Source: Symbiodinium natans (taxonomy: Eukaryota; Sar; Dinophyceae; Suessiales; Symbiodiniaceae). From it: DNA of 64,000 bases. Location of the stretch: NCBI GenBank assembly GCA_905221605.1, contig CAJNDS010002382.1, positions 389,007-453,006 of the forward strand, in the 5' to 3' direction. The position numbers and the translations under genes were made by a program. Below the pieces are notes generated by a model. That model was not told the DNA's origin. It was given only the letters and a program-made list of their open reading frames with translations, and searched no databases. Shown piece after piece: positions 55,810-64,000 of this stretch. Position 1 is the stretch's first letter; each line of letters starts with the position of its first letter.

Positions 55810-58790
55810 TCTGGACCTCTTTGTGTGCTCAAGCCACGAAGCAGCCAGACTTAGCTTCCAGCCCCCCTTGGATCTTCAAGAAGCAAAGCCCAGGCCAAAC
55901 GCCCCGAAGCCTCTGCGACCATGAAATAAAAGACCTTAGCTGAATCTTCCCCGTTCCGGTGGCTTAGGTGGCTTAGGGTTTCGGACCGGTGGAAGTCTTC
56001 ATCGCTTGTGCTTTTGCTTCCGAAGCCCTTCGCCCAGCATGCACCTTTCACGCACCTCGTGTACCCTTCATGCACCCTTGAGGCTTTTGGGGCTTAGGCA
56101 GTGTCGTGGACGTTTTGAATCCGTGACGGAGCTTTCGAGTCGCGCTGGATGGGCCTGGTCTTCAGGCCGCGAGGTGGCGGCCAGCTTTGCCGGCCACACC
56201 GAACATTAACCATCCGGAGCCTCCACTTCACCCTTCAGGTCCTCAGGGCCTTAGGCTTCTTCTTTCAGCAAACCTTCCTTTACCCCAGCTGCCACCCGAG
56301 TAGAAGGGACACAGAGAGGCAGGCGGAAACACATGCGGTTGCCTGGATCCCTTGTGGCACGAACCTGCCTGTGTTCACACTTCTCGGCCCTCAGCACTTA
56401 ATCCTAAACGCATATGACCCGGAAATAGCTTCAGGATCCAGGTTCGCAGGCCTTCTTTGGGCCCTTGCAATTTTGGCTCGGAGTACGGGTGCCTCCGAAA
56501 TTCACCGGTGTTTTTTGTGTGTCTCTTTCTTTTGTCTTTCGCAGCCGCACGGCCAAACATCTTGAAGCCCGTCTTTGGATAGATCTATGCCTGTTCCTGG
56601 GTGGATGACAACTCGACCGTGCAGGTAGGAATCCTCCGAATCCAACAGCCTCAGCTCCAAACACGGGCTTTAAAAATAAACCGCTCGACTTTCGTTGGAG
56701 CGGCGGTGTCGCAAGCCGAAGCTGTCAAGAGCAGATGGACGAAGCGTAAAGAAATGTGTAAAGAATTCCCTGTCATGGCGAGAAGTGTAAACATGTTTGC
56801 GTGACTGTTTGCACCTCAAAGTTGTATCGTCAAGGGCCTCTGATGGGATGGACATCCAAGACTTCTTGAGATGTTGTGTAGAGAGAGCTTCCACCGAATC
56901 TGCGAAAGACCACTTCAACGCTACCCTAAGCCGACACCCGAGCAGGAATGGCACCATGGCCACCCACCGCCAGCACCAGCACCAGCACCCGCCACCACCC
57001 CCACTGGACTGCTGCTGCTACTACTTAGTTACTACTTCCTATGCTATCACTTCGACATTGTACAGCCTGGGGTTGCTACGGCACCTACCATCACTCCAGA
57101 GCACGGCTTGCTGTCTGTACATGAGGTTCTTTGAGGTACTTTGCCCTTTGTGATAGGTCCGCCATTCAACGTCCCTTCGTCTTCAGCATGCTCTCCTTCT
57201 AAACCCTATACTGCTCTAATCCAAACTATTTCCACTTATTCGCCATCCACCTCATTTTGTCATTTTGTCTCGCCAGAGTGCTCCGGCCGAGGAAGGCGCC
57301 TGGCTTGTGACTTCGCTTGAGGGTTTAGGGTGAGGTTTTGGAATTTGGCAAAGCAGGGCACCGCCGCCATACTCCATGTCCGGAAACACAGACTCGTTTC
57401 CCTGACGTGAATGTTGAGAATCTAATGCCCCACAACCGGGTCCTTCAGCGAGAGGGAACGTCAGAAGATACTCCCCTGAGCCTCCAAACCCGAAGCCCTG
57501 AGACACCGCGACAAACCTGTGCCCTGATAAGCCCTTAACCCCAAACCCCCAAACCCAACCAAGAAAGCACTAAACCCCTGAGAGCCCAGAAAAACCCCCC
57601 AAACGCGCACCCTAAACCCTAAACCTGAAAGACCTAAGCCCTAAACTGATAAACCCTAGCTGACCCTAACCCCCCCCCCCCCCCGGGCCCCGGTAGCGCA
57701 CCTTAAGCCCGTCGCAGCGTATGCGAAGCCAGGGCCGCGGCCACGCGATCGAAGGCCTTCTCTCAGCTTTTCAGGAAACTTAAAAGATGAGATCCGCCCT
57801 TTCTCCTTTCTCGGGAGCGTGTTGGTTAGTTGGTGCAGTAGGTGTTTAGGGATTACGTATACAGGGCTACAGCGTTTTTTTGGGGTTAGGGGCCGCGTAG
57901 GTTCGAGCTTAGGTTCTCAAGCTACTGAGGTTCAGGGATGAGGAAGCAGGCTGAAAAGCTTCGGGCTGAAGAGCTCGAGGTTGGGGGCACTGTTCAATCT
58001 CCCTCTCCCTCTATCATCCCTGGAGCCATCTATCCTCAGGGCTTGAGGAGCCCTTGAGCCCCTTGTTGCGCTGAAGCCTCGTCATGCGTGGAGTCGGCCA
58101 CACCGTCGTCGTAGACCTCAGGGATGAACCCGAGCGGGGACCCCTCTTGGGGACTTATTCTCCTCTCTTGTAGGTTTACATAAACTGTGAGCCCACATGG
58201 GCCCTTCATTTTGGATCCCTTTCTTGCCTACATAAACGAAAAAACAGAAACCTGTCAGGGGGCCGACTATATTCCTTCCCAACGCCCAGAAACAGCCACG
58301 CTTTTCGCAGCTTGACTCGGGCCCTGGAAATCCCAAAACCCAACCTCATGCGCTTTAGCAAGCGCTCTGCGGCAGTGCTTGCGACAGTTCTCGGCTGAAT
58401 GAACCCAAACGCCCGACATCCCATGCACAAAAGCCCCAAACGTCAACCCCTAAATCCTAGAACCGAAGCTCGAAACCCTGAAGATGTTGAGCTCCCCATT
58501 GCGAAGCCCAAAACCCGAAAATAAAAAAACCCTTGTGTGGGTCCAGGTGGCGTTTTGTGAAGGCTGGCAATCCTGACACGATGGGATGAGGAAACTGCTC
58601 GGGGGGGTGTAAGGGCTTCAGGGGTACATTGTATTGTATCGGACATGAGATGTTTAGGGCTTGAAAAAGGTATGAACAGCTCGCCCCCAGTAATCCCCAA
58701 GGCCTGGGGTCTTGGAATCCAGCCGCGAGTCTTGCCCTTTGTACCCAAGGCTGCTGCGAACTGCACCTTTTGACGGGGGCCCCCGCCGGG
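55810..58790. other. Stretch without identified exons
   Basis: Open frames on both strands are uninformative. A helical minus-strand frame near 56750-56920 (SFADSVEALSTQHLKKSW) is possible but has no clear boundary. A telomere-like cluster and a C run are at 57535-57690. Confidence 0.3.
57535..57690 (-). repeat. Degenerate CCCTAAA cluster ending in a 15-C run
   Basis: CCCTAAACCCTAAACC and many variants (CCCCAAACC, CCTAAACTG) are followed by C at 57670-57684. Confidence 0.7.
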
Positions 58791-58796
58791 CCTTGC

Positions 58797-58880
58797 CTGC
58801 AGAATTTTGCCCCATGTTTTCTCGACCTCTACACTCAGGACCGCCAATTTTCGGAAACCCCCAAGTAGACTCACGAGGAG
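58797..58880 (-). CDS. Coding-like exon, unrecognised
   Basis: The frame reads FRKLAVLSVEVEKTWGKILQ and ends at a CTGCAG|GC donor. It continues upstream without a stop (KMQRIVSLDPA, about 58920), so the true start is uncertain. Confidence 0.4.
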
Positions 58881-58994
58881 TCCACAGGGCAGAGACCGTG
58901 CCGGATCCAAAGACACGATCCGCTGCATCTTCGCAGCTGCCCAGAATTTGTCACAGAAACATACTGGCATGACGCCGGGGCGGTGGCCGGGGTG

Positions 58995-59400
58995 CTTAAT
59001 ATTATAATAAGGGCTTTTAGTACGCTTTTAACCCTTGATTCAGAAGCTGGGCCGTTGGTTTCGTTCAATTCACGCGATCGCTTATTTCATGCACTCACTT
59101 GCAATCTAGTCCCTTTAATGTTCACTTCATATCTTATGTCCTCACCACGCCTCACGGGACGGTTATTCCTCACGCTCGTTACGTTCATTTCATATTAAAA
59201 TTCATGCGTCTTTACACTTCGTTTCACTCCTTTTAATTTGAATATTAAATTCTCTTCAGAAGTTTAGTATTAATTCATATTAAAGGTAACACTGCGTTCG
59301 CGCATTCATTAATAGAATTCGTGCAGTCGTTTCACTCTTTTACAATTCTATTTTTACATCGCTTACTTGTTCTCTGCGTTCATGCTTTAAGTAGCATTCC
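58995..59400. other. AT-rich island
   Basis: About 400 bases rich in TTCAT, ATATTAA and TTTAA words, in sharp contrast to the GC-rich neighbours. No coding signal. It could be an old insertion or an intron segment of different origin. Confidence 0.55.
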
Positions 59401-59856
59401 TCAAGCAGTATTCTGCACAAGCAGCTTAAGCAGAGGTGCATATGCTAGCAGAAGTTCAGGTCAGGGGCAGGGGAAGGCGGGCGACAGTTGGAACGAGGAG
59501 GGGTCATCCAAGCATGCTTCTGAGCCAGACCATAGACGATCGGCTGCACTTCTCAACCACAACACATGCCCCCCTCAACCCCTTAAGGTCGAAGCCGAGC
59601 CCCAAATCCCCCGGGCCACCTCTGGGGTGCTGGTCCCGGCCCACCAGGTCTTGCGCTGGGCAGGGGGCGCGGGCGGCGCGGGCAAGGGCAGCCACTCCTC
59701 TCCGAGAACTCTTGGGCCTAAATGGGCTTACGGCCCATGATGCGTTGTTCATCACCTGTCGAAAAACACAAAGAATCTGGAATGAAGCCCGCCCAAACCC
59801 AACAATAGTCCTACAAGGCCTGAATTCCTGAAGTACCAAGCAAGGTCCTCAGGTCC

Positions 59857-59969
59857 TCAAGCCCCATACAGCTCCCTGTCCTCGAAGCTGTCGATGGCCC
59901 ACATCTGCCGTTCGGGGCCATCGTGCGGCGAATCCTTCCGAAGCTTCTTTGCAATGGCTTCGGGTCTAA
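59857..59969 (-). CDS. Terminal coding exon, unrecognised
   Basis: The frame reads RPEAIAKKLRKDSPHDGPER and then QMWAIDSFEDRELYGA before a TGA. The acceptor is probably the AG in AAGCTTAG near 59970. This may be the end of the gene represented by the exons at 60.2-63.8 kb. Confidence 0.5.
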
Positions 59970-60189
59970 GCTTCCCCAAAACCCTAAGTACTAACATGTT
60001 GGGCCGATCTCGATTTTGGGACAGGATGCAGAGTTGCGGTTGAGGTGTCGAGGAATTGAAGATGCTAGCACATGCCATCTCGTTCCACTTCGCAGCTCCT
60101 CCGCCCGTTAAACACTGGCCATCCTAGAGCCCGCGAAGCCCCCACGAGACAATTTGTTGCGGGCATCAAGCAAACGGTTTCGCCCGCAG

Positions 60190-60420
60190 CTTCCCAGCAT
60201 CTGTGCAGGCGATGTAAAGAATTTTTCTGCCCGGACTGAGCATGTGCCCCAACGATGAGGAACACTCGGTTCGTTAGCATCGATGACAAGACGGACCTCG
60301 ATTTCTGAACGAGAATCTGATTCGCAAATCGCCAACTCATGAGGGTTGGGATCCAACAATGTGGGGGCATGACCTTTAGGACATCCTTCTGGATACCCCC
60401 CGGCTTCGACGTAGTCAACC
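60190..60420 (-). CDS. Coding-like segment, unrecognised
   Basis: One minus-strand frame reads NPHELAICESDSRSEIEVRL and then VIDANEPSVPHRWGTCSVRA without a stop. A second frame is also open (LTNRVFLIVGAHAQSG), so exon limits are uncertain. Confidence 0.35.
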
Positions 60421-61747
60421 CATCTGTTGGCGGCATGGAGAAGCAATCTAGGCTACCATGCAGTAAACTGGCACTCTGTTTCATGGAAACTGGTCGGAAG
60501 ATTCCTTGCCAGCTTCTGATTTACCATTGCAGCCTGTACATAGCCACAGCTGGAGACAAGGCTAGTTTGCAAGAAGGGTGGTTCTCCAAGTCACGGCTAT
60601 GCAGTTCACTTCGCATGCGAGGGAAGCGACGGAGCAAACAACTGGCTCCTGCGCGAGGCATGCCTGCGCATCGCTGGAGACCGAGAGCAGCCACCTGCTC
60701 TCATCCAGCCTTAGCATGGTTTGGCGTGGACTGATTTCAATGCTTGCTGCTTGTAGGAAGGGTACAGGAAAATGGAATTTAGAGCCCTTTGCGAGATGTC
60801 CATGCTTCTGTATCTCTTCCATCAGCAAGAGTCTTCAGGCACGAGTGCCCCTGCATTGCTTCTGTGGTCCTACTACAAGGATCGGATTTGTGGCGATCTG
60901 GGGCCCTGAAGCCGGGAACCCCAAACTCAGAGGCCTTGCGATCAGCTTCCGTGCAAGGGGCGGCTCGGCCAGGCTTCTGATGCTGAAGCTGCCTTCCCGC
61001 AGAATTTTGGGGCCAACAAAGCTCCCCAGATTGCAAGAATTCCCTAGGCTGGCCCCTGGAACTCCGAAAGATATTCCCAAATACGATCCTCCTCAACCCC
61101 AAATTACAAATTAGGGGAAGATAGGAAGTATCCCAGCGTCCAAGCTTAGCTGAGAAGAACTACAGACTCCTCTTGGCTGAAGTGAGTGGCCCTGCTCGTT
61201 TCGCGCGACGGCCCACTTTTGCCGTGTGGAGTCCTGCGGCCGGAGGATCCAGGGTTCAGGAGTTTTGGGAGTAGCGGATTTCTGTTTTTGATCCGTGTGC
61301 CCAACGGAAACTGCCAGGGCTGGAACCCTATACCCCCTGCGACACTGTGAACAAGATGAAAAAGAAGAGCTGCATCTGTTCCGATAAGTCCAAACCAAAA
61401 CAACGCCTGGACAAGCATGGCATGTTTAACATGCCTAGGGCCCTAGGTGCCTACGATAAACTAGTCAGGCGCCTGTACTCCAAGCTGAATGAACCTTAGC
61501 CAAGGCCAAGACTTAGGCCTTGGGATTTGGGGTGCTTAGGGTTTGGGCTGTGGGGTTTGGAGCGAGGGCCTTCTTCCTCGGCTGCAGGGACACCTGCTTT
61601 GTCTCAGGGTTGGCAGTCCTGGGCTCTGAGCCCAAAACCCCCCAGGTTTGGTGGAAGGGTTTTCAATGCTTGAGTTGAGCATCTAGACAGCTGTGGCAAA
61701 GCCACCTGCAGGCGCCGGAGCTTTATCCACAAGGCGGGGGCGCCTAC

Positions 61748-61816
61748 CCGGTGGTAAGCAACAGGAATTTGTTGTCCGATCTTACTGACGGCAGCATCAT
61801 TTGGTTGCATCTTGCG
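61748..61816 (-). CDS. Coding exon, unrecognised
   Basis: Between GGGCAG and a strong CGG|GTAGGC donor there are exactly 23 codons: RKMQPNDAAVSKIGQQIPV and AYHR. Phase 0 at both ends. Confidence 0.5.
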
Positions 61817-62409
61817 CTGCCCTTGCTCCGAAAATGTGCCCAATCATGAACACTATCTACTGAGTCCTGACATTCTGCCGTCCTGCTCTGAACCCCCTGC
61901 TCTTAAGAGAGTTCCCCACAATGCTGCCGGAGCACAGCCACAGCGGATCAGGAGGTGCCGTGCCGATATGGAGCCAGGGCCTGGGCTGAGGTTGAGGGGG
62001 CCGGAAAGGGGCTGAGGTCCTAGGAAAGCCGATCTTGGTTAAAGCACATTTTTGCAGGGGTCTACACTTGGCTCTTGTGGAAACGAGGGATCCCTACTAA
62101 ATACCTTCGAGTTCAAACCCTGAACTCTCGAATCTCAGCAATCCCACGAATGACGGCCAGGAGCCCGGTGCCTGGCACTACCTGCCAGCGCGGGGCATTA
62201 CCTGCAGAGGTGAGAAATTCCAGGATGTGGGGGCGCTTTTCGAACGTTGGGAATCTGGTGTCGAGGCCGTGGGATTTGGAGTTTGTTTTCCTAAACTTGA
62301 ACCGACATCAGCACAATGTCCCTGCACAGTTCTTTCGCACTTGTGGCTTCAAGGCACCTCAACCGCACTAGCGTCATGCGTTTTGGGCACGACCCCATGC
62401 TTGAGAAGC

Positions 62410-62539
62410 CCTCAAGGATAATTTCCGCGCCTTCATCCAGGCCAGGGCCATCGATGAGCTGTCGCAACGACCCCCTGAGCGCAACAAGGCGGTAGGCAAT
62501 TTTAAAGACAGGTCGCTTTGAGATTGCACAGGACTTCAT
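62410..62539 (-). CDS. Coding exon, unrecognised
   Basis: The frame reads SKRPVFKIAYRLVALRGSLR and then QLIDGPGLDEGAEIILE to a GC donor in phase 1. A Met stands at 62539, but an acceptor further upstream is equally possible. Confidence 0.5.
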
Positions 62540-62831
62540 GAAATATCAGCAGATGGCACTTGCTAGATCTGGGGGGGGGGGGGCTTTGCATCTGAGTACC
62601 TTAGTAAGGACCTCGAGTCCGAGCCATAGACCTACTTAAGCCCAGCCTGCCAGTGCAAGGGGTAAACCGTACTCAAAGAGGAGTGTTCCATGACACTGTC
62701 TTCGGGTTGTGTAAAGCCAAACTGCCAATCGAAATCCACTATGCTGAAACGACCACCCCCACCACGGCAGCCCTAAACCCTTAATCCCCAAACTGCCCCG
62801 AAAGCAGAGACGTAAACCCTGAAAAGGCGAC

Positions 62832-62902
62832 TGGCCTCGAGCTGTAGATGGTCGTCGGGCCGGAGAAGGGTGGCCCATACAGGCACTCCTCGCCAAATTC
62901 GG
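62832..62902 (-). CDS. Coding exon, unrecognised
   Basis: After CCCCAAG the frame reads EFGEECLYGPPFSGPTTIYS, with a probable donor near 62832. Limits are approximate. Confidence 0.4.
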
Positions 62903-63041
62903 CTTGGGGGGTTGGTCTAGGGCCCGGGGTTTCGGATTCTGAAGACCAAAGCAAGGGATCGGACTGGATGTGGCACATCGCCTACTATGGCAAATACAAA
63001 CATGAAACCACCCAGCAGAGGTTACAGCTTGTGCCGGGAAC

Positions 63042-63119
63042 CCGGTTCAACACGTCGTCCTTCGGCCGAAAGCCAAAGGCATGCTGGAAATCGGCTCCGG
63101 CCACAATCGGGCAAAGGGC
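63042..63119 (-). CDS. Coding exon, unrecognised
   Basis: Between GTCACAG and CGG|GTTCCC there are exactly 26 codons, phase 0 at both ends: ALCPIVAGADFQHAFGFRP and then KDDVLNR. Strongly protein-like. Confidence 0.55.
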
Positions 63120-63701
63120 CTGTGACACTGGTTTCCTGCTTTTTGGTGGTGGCTGGGGGGGGGGGCTGGGCTTTGCTAGGTTGTTTCGGGGTTCTCGAGG
63201 ATTCTCCCCCCTCAACCCCTACCTCTCTCAAGAAGAGGCGCTTTGACGGCTTAAAGGCAGTGAAGGCTTTCAGGGCTTTGGACCCCTCCGCCCTGAAAAC
63301 CATGAAACATCCTGAAGCCCAAGCATTCGTGCGCATGCAGGGTGTTTGAGCTTCTGGTTGGAACCTCCCACCCGGTTGAGGGATTGGAGAGTTCAGGTTC
63401 AGGGTCTCTCCCTTTACACCCCTCAGAGTGCTGGCCCAGCCTTGTTTGGCTCCAGGCCTTTGATGTGGATTGCCTGCGACCAGACCTCTGATGCAGCGCA
63501 GAAAGCCCCGAAACCTCCACCCCCGAAAACCCGAAAGCCTTACTTAAAGCCCGAAAACCCTAAAATCCCTAGCCTGAAGCCTTCAAAACCTTCCGAAAAC
63601 CCTCCCTACAAAAAGCCTTCTTAACAACGCCCTGAAAGCCCCAACACCTCCCCCGAATGCCGGGCGACGCCATTGAGGGCCACCTTCAGATGGCCCCGCA
63701 C

Positions 63702-63754
63702 CTGGGAACGCAAACTGCCCTTTAAGCAAACGTACCATTTCACGCACATGCATA
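63702..63754 (-). CDS. Coding exon, unrecognised
   Basis: Between CGGCAG and CCAG|GTGCGG the frame reads MHVREMVRLLKGQFAFP, starting with one extra base and ending in phase 1. It is the most upstream exon seen in this cluster. Confidence 0.5.
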
Positions 63755-63759
63755 CTGCC

Positions 63760-63935
63760 GAACGCATGATACGTACATGATACGTAATGCATGATGCATG
63801 TCATACATAATACACAGCACGTAACAAAAAACAGCAAAATGACGGTGCTAGCAATAACGATGATGGCGCATCACTGGAAGGGCCCTATAGAGTATATCAT
63901 GCAAGGCCTTTCAACTTATTAAACCTAAATTCGGT
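63760..63935. other. AT-rich end of the window with CATGATACGTA words
   Basis: Short overlapping repeats of ATGATACGTA and GCATGATG (63763-63800) lead into AT-rich sequence. No gene seen. Confidence 0.5.
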
Positions 63936-64000
63936 TCAGGAACGGTCTTCGGGGCCAGGGCTTCATGAATTAGGGGTTTAGGGCTGCAGTCCGCCGACCT

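Noticed and set aside
1-64000. CRISPR arrays, insertion sequences, prokaryotic operons or an antiphage-type system
   Set aside because: No regularly spaced repeats with unique spacers, no transposase or reverse-transcriptase motif, and no prokaryotic gene layout was seen. The window is intron-rich eukaryotic DNA.

Overview
The window looks like nuclear DNA of a dinoflagellate, most likely close to Symbiodiniaceae or another suessioid/prorocentroid lineage. Five features support this. (1) Genes are cut into very small exons (24-140 nt) whose donors are a mix of GT, GC and GA while every acceptor is AG, usually followed by G. (2) All genes I can identify lie on the minus strand, as expected of dinoflagellate unidirectional gene arrays. 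(3) There is a ubiquitin-like plus ankyrin-repeat protein and an RCC1-like protein with HTC/CFG repeats, both of the type that is abundant in these algae. (4) TTTAGGG/CCCTAAA-like sequence pervades introns and intergenic DNA. (5) Coding density is very low. I identified genes by reading short exons and testing whether reading phase is kept across each proposed junction. No database search was possible.

Layout, in minus-strand transcription order from high to low coordinates. 63.8-59.8 kb: phase-keeping coding exons of one or more unrecognised genes. 58.9, 54.7, 52.1-52.7 and 48.3 kb: isolated exons, two of them encoding membrane helices. 55.7-55.1 kb: the first three exons of an unrecognised gene, with a visible start codon. 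47.7-45.6 kb: a coding-like region that changes frame several times. 44.6, 41.6 and 40.1-39.4 kb: isolated exons. 37.2-30.2 kb: a WSD-type wax ester synthase/diacylglycerol acyltransferase; three exons of a PKG/PKA-like protein kinase (36.6-36.3 kb) lie inside one of its introns. 27.6-14.2 kb: the N-terminal quarter of a CCDC39/FAP59 axonemal ruler protein in nine in-phase exons; an intronless RCC1-like ORF (24.9-24.0 kb) and two unrelated exons (17.7-17.5 kb) lie inside its introns. 11.2-9.3 kb: part of an acid ceramidase/NAAA-type amidase. 5.3-5.2 kb: an orphan exon. 3.3-1.9 kb: a ubiquitin-like/ankyrin ORF whose first domain is in another frame.

The rest is mostly intron and intergenic DNA rich in degenerate telomere-like heptamers, derived nonamer arrays (GGGTTT plus three bases), long G or C runs, TA/CT/CA microsatellites and a few AT-rich islands. 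The recognised genes do not form a pathway: two are lipid enzymes, one is ciliary, and the others are a kinase and repeat-scaffold proteins. I saw no CRISPR array, prokaryotic operon, rRNA or tRNA gene, or intact transposon. The most unusual feature is the repeated nesting of unrelated same-strand coding segments inside introns of larger genes.
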